In this document: piece after piece, positions 1 through 6,375 of the stretch
Layout: every line of letters starts with the position of its first letter
Position numbering within the stretch: the first letter of the stretch is position 1
DNA from: PVC group bacterium
GTDB lineage: Bacteria; Verrucomicrobiota; Kiritimatiellia; SS1-B-03-39; PXDE01
NCBI GenBank assembly: GCA_003566475.1
Contig: PXDE01000002.1
Location: 1-6,379, forward strand
DNA: 6,379 nucleotides
Direction of reading: 5' to 3'
Position numbers and translations under genes: made by a program
The notes under the pieces: model-generated
Database searches by the model: none
The model's input: the letters and a program-made list of their open reading frames with translations, nothing else
What the model was told of the DNA's origin: nothing

Positions 1-12
1 GGGGGGGGGGGG
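1..12. repeat. Poly-G run at the window edge
   Basis: Twelve consecutive G residues open the window. Nothing else in the window has a homopolymer of this length. It may be a genuine G tract, but a contig-end or two-colour sequencing artefact is at least as likely. No gene depends on it. Confidence 0.6.
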
Positions 13-28
13 TCGGACCCATTCGGAC

Positions 29-57
29 TTGGCCTGCCTGCGGGCCCAAGGTAGAGT
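29..57 (+). promoter_or_regulatory. Putative sigma70-type promoter of the tRNA-Arg gene
   Basis: A TTGGCC box at 29-34 (4 of 6 matches to TTGACA) and a TAGAGT box at 52-57 (4 of 6 matches to TATAAT) are separated by exactly 17 bases. Transcription would start near 63-65, about a dozen bases before the mature tRNA 5' end, leaving a short 5' leader for RNase P. Spacing and position fit well. The boxes themselves are only moderate matches in a GC-rich background, so this is an inference. Confidence 0.4.
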
Positions 58-75
58 GACTTCTTCCCGTTGGCG

Positions 76-152
76 GCCCCGGTAGCTCAGTTGGACAGAG
101 CATCGGTTTCCTAAACCGAGGGTCACAGGTTCGAACCCTGTCCGGGGCACCA
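76..152 (+). tRNA. tRNA-Arg, anticodon CCT
   Basis: A complete cloverleaf can be folded by eye. The acceptor stem GCCCCGG (76-82) pairs with CCGGGGC (142-148), followed by discriminator A149 and a genomically encoded CCA (150-152). The D stem is GCTC (85-88) with GAGC (98-101). The anticodon stem is TCGGT (103-107) with ACCGA (115-119), all Watson-Crick. The anticodon loop TTCCTAA places CCT at 110-112, reading the rare arginine codon AGG. A five-base variable region (120-124) is followed by the T stem ACAGG (125-129) with CCTGT (137-141) and the T loop TTCGAAC. All stems are perfect, so the gene looks functional. It stands alone and faces the minus-strand operon convergently. tRNA-Arg genes are common integration sites for genomic islands, but no second copy of its 3' end was noticed in this window. 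Confidence 0.97.
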
Positions 153-204
153 GACCCCGCGCCGGACACCTCAGGGCGAGATCGCGTTGTCGTCGGTGGG
201 GCGG
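153..204. other. Convergent intergenic gap
   Basis: These 52 bases separate the tRNA 3' end from the TGA stop of the minus-strand GT4-like gene. The only structure seen is a weak GCGA-GA-TCGC repeat near 176-185. There is no strong hairpin followed by a T run in either direction, so no intrinsic terminator can be assigned to the tRNA or to the operon. Confidence 0.5.
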
Positions 205-1269
205 TCAGCCCGGATGCCGGGCCAGACGGGCCGCCCAGTCCAGAAAGAGGACGGCCGACCGGGAGGCGCGATGGTCGCCGCGTGCCGTGGCCAGCCCTTC
301 CGCCGCCCAGGCCCGGGCCAGGATCGGGTTGTCGAGCGCCTCCCCCAGCGCCTGTGTCCACGCCGCCGCGTCCGCAGGCGGGACCAGACGGCCGTTATGC
401 TGGTCCTTCAGCACCCCCCTGAGCGAAGCGACCCGGGGGGCAAGCACGGTCACCCCGCAGGCCATGGCCTCGAGGGCCCGGATGGCCAGGCCCCCGCCCC
501 CGGCTCCCAGGGCCACCACATCGGCGCAGCCGAGCACCCTCGCCCGGTCCGATGGAGACGGCACCACCACCTGCGGGGGCGGGTGATCGCCCAGCCGCCG
601 GGGCCAGACGAACCGGCCGTCTCCCGGGCCGATCAGCACCATGGCCGCGTCCGCCCGATGGACGGAGACCTCGCCCCAGGCCCGAAGCAGAGGCGGCAGC
701 GCAGGATCGCGGGGCCCGTCGACCTCCGCCACCACCACCGCCCCCTCCCCAACGCCCAGGCGCGTCCTCTCCTCCGCGATTTCGGCCGGTGACAGCGGCT
801 GGAACCGTTCCTCGTCCACCCCGGCAGCGATGGCCACCCGCATCGCCTTGACCCCGCCCCCGGCGTCCGGACCCGGCCTCCAGCCTTCCCACTCCGGGGG
901 CCAGGATGTCCCCCCTGGACGGAGCAGAACGACCCCACACCCCAGCCAGGAGGCGAGACGGCGGGCCAGACCGGGCCCGGCGTATCGGGTTCCGAGCACC
1001 ACCACATCGTAATGCAGCCGCCGTCTCCGCAGCAGGCGGACGGCGCGAAGCAGAAACAGCGCCCGGCCGTAGCTCAGCCGTCGGAAGGGACCGGCATGCA
1101 GGACGTGCAGGGAGGGCACGCCTTCCGGATCGGCCGACTGGGCGCGGCGCGTGACCACCGTGACCTCGGCCTTCTGTCGGCCCAGGGCCCGGGCCATTCG
1201 GTGGCAGGCGGTCTCCTTCCGTCCTCCCGGAGGCGGCCAGCGGTCGACCACGAACAGAAAGCGGATCAT
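205..1269 (-). CDS. Short, degenerate GT4-type glycosyltransferase
   Basis: This 354-aa soluble protein has the GT-B layout of family GT4, whose members move a sugar from a nucleotide donor in the cytoplasm. The N-terminal Rossmann half opens with MIRFLFVVDRWPPPGGRKET (1-20), where the GG is the usual acceptor-side glycine pair. AGVDEERFQP (149-158) matches the 'NGVD..rF.P' linker. The C-terminal donor half contains ALEAMACGVTVLAPR (265-279) and HNGRLVPPADAAAW (291-304). Two oddities stand out. The segment between residues 110 and 149 is shorter than usual and lacks the typical 'aD..va.S' stretch. In the E-x7-E motif the second glutamate (E267) is kept, but the first is glycine (G259). GT4 proteins usually have about 370-400 residues. 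The ATG overlaps the TGA of the upstream membrane-protein gene (ATGA) and has no Shine-Dalgarno sequence, so translational coupling is expected. It could be a pseudo-enzyme or partner subunit. Family is confident; activity and substrate are unknown. Confidence 0.85.
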   Translation of the reverse strand: MIRFLFVVDRWPPPGGRKETACHRMARALGRQKAEVTVVTRRAQSADPEGVPSLHVLHAGPFRRLSYGRALFLLRAVRLLRRRRLHYDVVVLGTRYAGPGLARRLASWLGCGVVLLRPGGTSWPPEWEGWRPGPDAGGGVKAMRVAIAAGVDEERFQPLSPAEIAEERTRLGVGEGAVVVAEVDGPRDPALPPLLRAWGEVSVHRADAAMVLIGPGDGRFVWPRRLGDHPPPQVVVPSPSDRARVLGCADVVALGAGGGGLAIRALEAMACGVTVLAPRVASLRGVLKDQHNGRLVPPADAAAWTQALGEALDNPILARAWAAEGLATARGDHRASRSAVLFLDWAARLARHPG

Positions 1270-3866
1270 GGCAGGCGCTCGATGCGGACTCCGGTCAGGC
1301 GCATCCGGGCCGCGCCGGCATAGCGAAATGCGAGGGTGAAGGGCCCATCGTGGCGGTGCTCAAGCTCGATGGTCTCGGGCAAGCCGGCCCGGATGGCGAC
1401 TGCGGGTGGTGCCTCCGGATCTCCGCCGCCCCGAAGCCCCAGGCGGCCCAGAAGCGTGCCCCGAGGGGCGTCGGTGGCATGGTCGAACCGCACCCGATAC
1501 CGTCCGGGCGGCAGGGGAAGGGTCGGGCCGTAGAAGATCACGTCGGCCCGGTCGTACACGGGATCGAACACCACCGCCGGCGGCCCTTCGCTCCGGTCCG
1601 TATATCCGGCCCGGAAGAAGGCGGGGGCGGGAATCTCCTTCACCTCCCCGGGGGCCGGAATGTCCCAGGGGCCGGCCATCAGGATGGCGGTGTCGAGGTG
1701 GGCCCACGGATCCAGGCCCCCGTCGGTCGCATGGAGGGTGAACACCGGCTGCCAGGATCGGATGCCTTCGTAGGCGGGGAGCGTCAGGTCGATCCAGGTC
1801 CATTCGGCAGGCAGGTCCATCGATTGCTCCACGCCGTCGTCGGCGATCTCCAGGCGCCCTGCGCCCCGCAGCCGGATCCGATAGCGGAGGCCCGGGTGGT
1901 ACCCCGGCGGGTAGGCGTGCACGGTGGCGGCCTCCCCCTCCCCGCGCAATTCAAGATATCCGCCATCCACCGCCCTCGGATCGGACACGAAGCCCTCGCG
2001 GGCGCCGTCCGCCCGTCCGAATCCGAACCGGCGGGTGGGAAAACGGAAGCCGGCGGTCAGATCCAGCGGTTCGGGCTTGCCGCCCGGCGCGTCGAGCACC
2101 CGAAACGTCCAGACCGCCCGCGACTGGGCCAGGAAGGCGATCCGGGGATGGGCCATCAGCGCCTCGATCGTGTGGGCGACCGGGAACGGACTCACCTTCT
2201 CGGGAAAGGCGTTCTCGTGGATGGCCAGGTGGCGGACCCCCATGTCCAGAAGCTGGTCCAGCCGCTTGTCGGAGATCACCCCCTGATTGAGCTCGGACAG
2301 CGGGAGAAAGATGTCCTCGAAGTAGCCCTGGCGGGGGAAGGGCAGGTAGCCGTTGACCAGACGGATCCGGTGCAGCGACGCGTAGTAGACGTTAATCGAC
2401 GTCCAATGGGAGTCTCCCGGCCACAGGGGCAGGGCCAGCATGCGCGCGGTCTCGCCCCGGGCGGCGGCGTCGGCGGCGGCCGCCGCGTAGGCAGGCTGCT
2501 CGCGCTCGAGGCCGCACAGGGACGGGGAGATCCGCCGCGGGTATTCCGCGGCCAGGCCGACCGTCCACAGCGCCGCCACCGCGAATCGCCAGCGGCCTCG
2601 GCCCTCCCGGCCCAGAACCTCGAACACCCGGGCGGCCAGCACCGGCAGGAGGGCCATCATCAGCACGAAGACCTTGGCGGGCTGACGGATCATGCGGTAG
2701 GGGGGGATGAGGCGGATCCACCGGCCCCAGAACCGGTCGCCCCCCAGCGGGATGTTGGTGCCCAGCGAGAGCAGCGCCACCCCGGCGATGCCGACGACCA
2801 GCATGAGCCCGGCCAGGCCCGCCCAGCGGAGGCGCCGGTCGCCCGCCCGGATGGCGAGCGCCGCAAGGATCACGGCGATGATGGCCATGACCGCGACGGT
2901 CCCGCCCAGGTAGATCAGCCCATGGTGGGGCGTGGCGTTCCAGGCCCAGAGCCCGAAGGGGCGGGGGGAGAAGAGGGCGATCTCGCGAAGTTCGCGGCCG
3001 GTGCCCGCGCGGGCGTCCTGAAGGTTGGCCCGGATGGCCAGGACCATGGCCACGGAAAGGACCAGGCCCACCAGAGCGGGAAGCATCGCGACCACCGAGC
3101 GGACCAGGCGACGCCCGTCCCAGAGCCGGTCGCGGGCGGCCGCGCTGTCCAGCCAGGTCCAGACCGCCCACACCGGTGCCGCCAGCACCAGGAAGAAGAA
3201 GGTGTGGGCGTCGCTGAAGCTGGCCAGCAGGATGAACAGCCCGACGGCCAGCCCCCCCACCGGCTTCGCCTGCCGCACCGCCTTCTCCACCGCCCAGAAT
3301 GTCCAGGGCACGAACATCAGGGTGAATCCGGTCGGACTGCCGCCGGCGAGGTTGACCCAGCGATAGGGCAGCATGAGGGCGGGGAGGGCCGCGAGCAGGG
3401 CCAGCCCCTCGTGGCGGACATGCAGCCGGGCCAGCCGCCACGCCCCGAGGAAGGCCAGCCACACCGACGCAAACCCGGCCAGGTTCCACCCCAGGGCCGG
3501 CCCGCCGATCCAGTTCCCCATCGCGAAGACCAGGGAGAACGGGGCGTAGTAGGGGTCCACATGGCGGGTGACCGCGTCGTCGCCGGTGTTGAACTCGTAG
3601 ACGTTGTGGAACCAGGGCGTCCGCCCCTCCAGAAAACTGGACACCAGCCAGAAGTAGTGGAGGAGCTGCAGGTGGTCGCCGGGCTCGGCCTGGATAAACA
3701 CCGGGTCGTGCCGGGTCGAGGTGTAGGCGATGCCCCGGGTCAGATACCGGGGCACGGGCCAGCTCATCCAGGCCCCGATCAGCGCCGCCACCACCAGGGA
3801 GACCGCGGCGATCCGGGCCCAGCCGGGCAGGGAGCGTGGGGCGGCGATCGACATGGCCTCCTTCAT
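1266..3866 (-). CDS. Polytopic GT-C-like membrane protein with beta-rich C-terminal domains
   Basis: From the ATG at 3866 this is 866 aa. TM1 spans about residues 17-37. A first extracytoplasmic loop then carries an acidic motif, PGDHLQLLHYFW (62-73), with D64 in the place GT-C enzymes put a catalytic or metal-binding aspartate, followed by NTGDDAVTRHVDP (93-105). About 10-12 further hydrophobic helices run to about residue 441. The remaining half is soluble: a mixed region with RLVNGYLPFP (502-511) and GVRHLAIHE (543-551), then two beta-rich segments (about 605-735 and 765-866). The second has FYGPTLPLPPGRYRVRF (778-794), a pattern typical of carbohydrate-binding-like sandwiches in surface-polysaccharide proteins. 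GT-C proteins use polyprenyl-phosphate sugars outside the membrane; the assignment here rests on topology and the loop motif. The start could be 3854 (862 aa) or a TTG at 3941 (891 aa). It overlaps the next gene by 4 bp. Substrate unknown. Confidence 0.85.
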   Translation of the reverse strand: MKEAMSIAAPRSLPGWARIAAVSLVVAALIGAWMSWPVPRYLTRGIAYTSTRHDPVFIQAEPGDHLQLLHYFWLVSSFLEGRTPWFHNVYEFNTGDDAVTRHVDPYYAPFSLVFAMGNWIGGPALGWNLAGFASVWLAFLGAWRLARLHVRHEGLALLAALPALMLPYRWVNLAGGSPTGFTLMFVPWTFWAVEKAVRQAKPVGGLAVGLFILLASFSDAHTFFFLVLAAPVWAVWTWLDSAAARDRLWDGRRLVRSVVAMLPALVGLVLSVAMVLAIRANLQDARAGTGRELREIALFSPRPFGLWAWNATPHHGLIYLGGTVAVMAIIAVILAALAIRAGDRRLRWAGLAGLMLVVGIAGVALLSLGTNIPLGGDRFWGRWIRLIPPYRMIRQPAKVFVLMMALLPVLAARVFEVLGREGRGRWRFAVAALWTVGLAAEYPRRISPSLCGLEREQPAYAAAAADAAARGETARMLALPLWPGDSHWTSINVYYASLHRIRLVNGYLPFPRQGYFEDIFLPLSELNQGVISDKRLDQLLDMGVRHLAIHENAFPEKVSPFPVAHTIEALMAHPRIAFLAQSRAVWTFRVLDAPGGKPEPLDLTAGFRFPTRRFGFGRADGAREGFVSDPRAVDGGYLELRGEGEAATVHAYPPGYHPGLRYRIRLRGAGRLEIADDGVEQSMDLPAEWTWIDLTLPAYEGIRSWQPVFTLHATDGGLDPWAHLDTAILMAGPWDIPAPGEVKEIPAPAFFRAGYTDRSEGPPAVVFDPVYDRADVIFYGPTLPLPPGRYRVRFDHATDAPRGTLLGRLGLRGGGDPEAPPAVAIRAGLPETIELEHRHDGPFTLAFRYAGAARMRLTGVRIERLP
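3857..3863 (-). promoter_or_regulatory. Shine-Dalgarno AAGGAGG between two candidate starts
   Basis: On the minus strand the sequence reads ATGAAGGAGGCCATG. The AAGGAGG core is followed by only two bases before the ATG at 3854-3852, shorter than the usual 5-9. It also lies inside codons 2-4 if translation starts at the ATG at 3866-3864, which itself has no Shine-Dalgarno sequence. It is the only strong such motif noticed near any start in the window, so it may mark the real start despite the tight spacing, or be a coincidence of a Lys-Glu codon pair. Confidence 0.35.
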
Positions 3867-4000
3867 AGCCGGAACCGCGGGGGAACTCAAGCGGCGGGGT
3901 TCAGCCAGATCCGGGCCACGAGACACCACGGCGGTACCCAACGCCCTGTAGCGGCCGCTCGACCGAGTCTGCGAGGGAGAGCGGCTTCCTTCAGGGTGTC
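3867..4000 (-). other. Intergenic spacer with a wide inverted repeat
   Basis: These 134 bases lie between the barrel-enzyme stop and the membrane-protein start. An 8-bp perfect inverted repeat, GAGACACC (3920-3927) and GGTGTCTC (3995-4002), encloses 67 bases that include the 10-bp palindrome AGCGGCCGCT (3950-3959). No hairpin with a T run is present, so read-through from the upstream gene is plausible. Part of this spacer would be coding if the TTG at 3941 were the true start. Confidence 0.4.
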
Positions 4001-6115
4001 TCAGAGCCGGCGGGGACCGGCGCCGGAGGCGGGGCGTGCGGGCGTATCCCTTCGCGCTCGGACCCAGCGCAGGTCCTCCAGGACAGCCGGGCGGTAGCGG
4101 GCCCAGGAGAACGGGATGTCGCCGGTGTGCTGGAGGGGGACTTCCCGGAAGCGGGCCTCCGTGAGGCGGATCACGTCATCCCAGTGGCCCACACATCGCT
4201 CCATTCGTCGGTCGGCCTCGTCGGCCCCAGCCGGATCCAGCCCCGCCTCCCAGCGGGCCAGGGCCACCGCCGCCCGGATCTTGTCGGCCAGATACAGCCC
4301 GAGGTGGGCCCAGACCCGGGCATCCGCGATTTCCTCGGCCACCGGGCCGGTCGCCGCAGGAAGCCCATCCAGCGCCCCCAGCGCGGCCGTGGCGTCGGCC
4401 TCCGCCGAGTCGGCGACCTGAAGCGGGGTCGTCCGCCCCGGGTCGGGCTCACGGCCGGCAGCCATCAGCTCCACGAACGCCCGGACCCCGACCCAGGCGG
4501 GGTTCAGGGGTTCCGCCTCCATGAGCCGCTCCAGGGAGATGAATCCCTCCCGGTTGACCCAGCCCTCGCTGTAGAGCATGTGGTCCCAGGTCGTGCCCAC
4601 GAAGGTGGCCATGCGCAGCGGGGTCTGTCCCGCCCGGTCGAGAGCGGGCAGCAGTTCCTTGCCCGTCCCAGGCCCGTACTGGGCGTCGATGGCGCGGCGC
4701 AGACCGGCGTCCGTCAGGACGGGATCGTAGAGCAGCCGGCCCCACACCAGATAGAACAGCCGCTGTCGCTGGAACCCCCAGCGCGCCCCCGTCGCCAACG
4801 GATCCCGGTCGATGTAGTTGACGGCGGGGATGTAGCACTCGGACCCGGTGTAGTAGCCGCCCGTCCAGGGGCGGTCGTTCTCGGCCAGGTGGGCCCGCAC
4901 GAACGATGGGGCGCACCAGCGCAGGCAGAAGAAGTCCTCGTTGCGGACCATCCAGGTGATCCGGAACCGGTCCGGCACGGGATCCCAGAGCGCGCCGGTG
5001 GTGGCCCCGGCGTGGATCCGGCACAGCCTGGGCGTGCTGTGGCCATGGGACCAGTTGTACTTGACCTCGGCATAGAGCGGGCCGGGCACGTCGGCGGCCT
5101 CGATCTGGCGCCGGCCCGTCAGCTCCGTATCGCGGTTCATGGGGCCGCAGGAGTGGGTCGATCCGGAATGGGGCACCCGATAGTTCACCTCGACCGGACG
5201 CCCCGCGTCGCGCACGGCCTGGAGCAGCACGCGGTCGATCCACTCGCCCCGTTCGGCCGGGGTCATGCCCCCCATCCGCTCCGAAGGGGCGAACCCGATG
5301 CCGTCGAGGTCGGGGTATTCGCGGAGCACCTGGGTCAACACCGAGCGGTTGTAGCGGGCGACGAGGTCGGACTGGTCGCCCTCGCCGAAATAGTCGGCCT
5401 CGATGCTATAGGTGGCCGCGCCATGGGCCCGGGCGAAGGCCGGCGAGACGAAGATGTTCCAGAAGAACATCTGGGTCCTGATCCCCCGGGCGTGCGCATG
5501 GCCGAACAGCCCGTGCCAGAAGGTCTGCCACTCGGCAAGCTCCCCGTCACTCAGGTCACAGGCTTCGGGGAAGTCCTCGGAGCGGACCATGAGATGCCAC
5601 GGGTGGAGGCTCCACAGGGAGATCCGGTTAAACCGACACTCGGCCAGGTGGTCGATCAGGTCGCGATAGAAGTCCAGGTCGCGGCTGGCCTTGTCATGGA
5701 GCTGGATGCAGGGATGGACCCGGTACGACATCCAGGGCAGGTTGACCTTCAGGGCCCGGACCGCGAATCGCGGGCGGCCTTCGAGCCCGGCCAGGGTGCG
5801 GGGATCCTCGCCCGCGCGTACGCGCTCGGCCAGTTCAAGCAGCCCGACCATCGCGCCCGTCTCGTCCCCGCCTTCGATGGTCAGCCCATGGCCTGGGTCC
5901 GCGTCCGAGGAACGCACCCGGAAGGCTTCGGAAATCAGCGGATCGTCCTTGCCCGCCATTTCGATTCTGGCCTCGATTCGCCATGCCCCCGGATCGGTCC
6001 CCTGCCCTTCCCGCCAGCCGCGTGCGGTCAGCGCGTCTCTCAGCCGAGAGGCCCCAAAGGCGATGGGCGAAGGTTCGGGCGGACCGTCGAGGTGGAAGAC
6101 GAAGGAATTTACCAT
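4001..6115 (-). CDS. Putative cytoplasmic glycoside hydrolase-like barrel enzyme (GH20/GH67/GH84-like architecture)
   Basis: From the ATG at 6115 this is 704 aa. An N-terminal alpha/beta domain (about 1-113) ends in the GAMVGLLELAERVR helix (87-100), the type that precedes GH20, GH67 and GH84 barrels. RPRFAVRALKVNLPW (114-128) then opens the likely (beta/alpha)8 barrel. FNRISLWSLHPWHL (162-175) looks like barrel strand 2. YPDLDGIGFAPSERMGG (267-283) carries E279, the best candidate acid. Further probable active-site segments are AEVKYNWSHGHS (349-360), MVRNEDFFCLRW (389-400) and GGYYTGSECY (419-428, with E426). The last 230 residues are mainly helical. Such enzymes cleave or modify sugar linkages, but no specific family or substrate can be assigned. 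There is no signal peptide or TM helix, so it is probably cytoplasmic. Alternative starts are an ATG at 6145 and a GTG at 6151; neither adds a signal peptide or has a good Shine-Dalgarno. It is likely the first gene of the operon. Confidence 0.82.
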   Translation of the reverse strand: MVNSFVFHLDGPPEPSPIAFGASRLRDALTARGWREGQGTDPGAWRIEARIEMAGKDDPLISEAFRVRSSDADPGHGLTIEGGDETGAMVGLLELAERVRAGEDPRTLAGLEGRPRFAVRALKVNLPWMSYRVHPCIQLHDKASRDLDFYRDLIDHLAECRFNRISLWSLHPWHLMVRSEDFPEACDLSDGELAEWQTFWHGLFGHAHARGIRTQMFFWNIFVSPAFARAHGAATYSIEADYFGEGDQSDLVARYNRSVLTQVLREYPDLDGIGFAPSERMGGMTPAERGEWIDRVLLQAVRDAGRPVEVNYRVPHSGSTHSCGPMNRDTELTGRRQIEAADVPGPLYAEVKYNWSHGHSTPRLCRIHAGATTGALWDPVPDRFRITWMVRNEDFFCLRWCAPSFVRAHLAENDRPWTGGYYTGSECYIPAVNYIDRDPLATGARWGFQRQRLFYLVWGRLLYDPVLTDAGLRRAIDAQYGPGTGKELLPALDRAGQTPLRMATFVGTTWDHMLYSEGWVNREGFISLERLMEAEPLNPAWVGVRAFVELMAAGREPDPGRTTPLQVADSAEADATAALGALDGLPAATGPVAEEIADARVWAHLGLYLADKIRAAVALARWEAGLDPAGADEADRRMERCVGHWDDVIRLTEARFREVPLQHTGDIPFSWARYRPAVLEDLRWVRARRDTPARPASGAGPRRL

Positions 6116-6201
6116 GGCCGGAAGCCTACCCCCGCGAGGCCCCATGGGCACGCGATTTCCAGCGGCAACTACACATCAGCCTAGATCCGGCAGTTGACGG
6201 A

Positions 6202-6244
6202 CGTGCATTCACGCAAGCTGCACCTGAACAGCAGCTTGCGCACG
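6202..6244. repeat. Perfect 10-bp inverted repeat (hairpin) upstream of the barrel-enzyme gene
   Basis: CGCAAGCTGC (6212-6221) and GCAGCTTGCG (6231-6240) are perfect reverse complements around a 9-base loop. The stem can be extended by CGTG (6202-6205) with CACG (6241-6244) past a 6-base bulge. It lies about 97 bases upstream of the proposed ATG at 6115. There is no T run in either direction, so it is not a classical terminator. A dyad operator, a leader hairpin, or part of a repeated element are all possible. Confidence 0.6.
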
Positions 6245-6250
6245 GAAGCG

Positions 6251-6284
6251 GCCGCACCCAATGGGTGATGCCCCGAAGGGCGGC
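6251..6284. repeat. Two small hairpins enclosed by an outer stem
   Basis: CACCC-AAT-GGGTG (6255-6267) and GCCC-CGAA-GGGC (6270-6281) sit side by side, separated by two bases. GCCGC (6251-6255) and GCGGC (6280-6284) could form a closing stem in an alternative fold. The short loops and tight packing suggest a folded RNA or repeated element rather than protein-binding sites. In GC-rich DNA some short stems arise by chance. Confidence 0.45.
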
Positions 6285-6309
6285 TGTGGCGGACAGGACT
6301 TGGCTGCTG

Positions 6310-6326
6310 CGACCCCTCCGGGGTCG
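6310..6326. repeat. Perfect 7-bp GC-rich hairpin
   Basis: CGACCCC (6310-6316) and GGGGTCG (6320-6326) pair perfectly around a 3-base loop. No T run follows on either strand. It is one of five such structures in about 165 bases. Confidence 0.5.
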
Positions 6327-6346
6327 GACGGTGCGTTGAACGGGTT

Positions 6347-6375
6347 CCGGGGGTGTCGCGTTGCTCGACCCCCGG
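6347..6375. repeat. Perfect 8-bp GC-rich hairpin at the window end
   Basis: CCGGGGGT (6347-6354) and ACCCCCGG (6368-6375) pair perfectly around a 13-base loop. The window ends four bases later, so it is not possible to see whether this is a terminator of a neighbouring gene, the edge of a structured RNA or the end of a repeat unit. Confidence 0.5.

Noticed and set aside
187..792. A plus-strand open frame of 201 codons opposite the GT4-like gene
   Set aside because: It is Arg/Pro/Gly/His-rich without motifs. The minus strand encodes recognisable GT4 signatures over the same bases.
3951..3958. NotI site GCGGCCGC, repeated at 6248-6255, as possible vector contamination
   Set aside because: Both lie in sequence that is otherwise continuous with the GC-rich genomic context and no polylinker surrounds them; such octamers are expected at this GC content.
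1350..4097. A plus-strand open frame of 915 codons opposite the membrane-protein gene
   Set aside because: Its translation is a Gly/Pro/Gln/Arg-rich string with no domains, while the minus strand gives clear membrane helices and motifs. Long antisense open frames are normal in DNA this GC-rich.
4127..6184. A plus-strand open frame of 685 codons opposite the barrel-enzyme gene
   Set aside because: It has low-complexity composition and no recognisable motif, and it mirrors the real minus-strand gene codon for codon.
6335..6341. GTTGAAC matching the integron attC R' core (GTTRRRY)
   Set aside because: No matching partner core site at a suitable distance was found on either strand, and there is no integrase or cassette array.
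6290..6345. Possible signal recognition particle RNA: the minus strand contains a GGA-loop hairpin followed by GCAGCAGCCAAG, reminiscent of the SRP tip
   Set aside because: The invariant GGAAGGAAGCAGC loop and asymmetric bulge are absent; the stem here is a perfect 7-bp hairpin with a 3-base loop.
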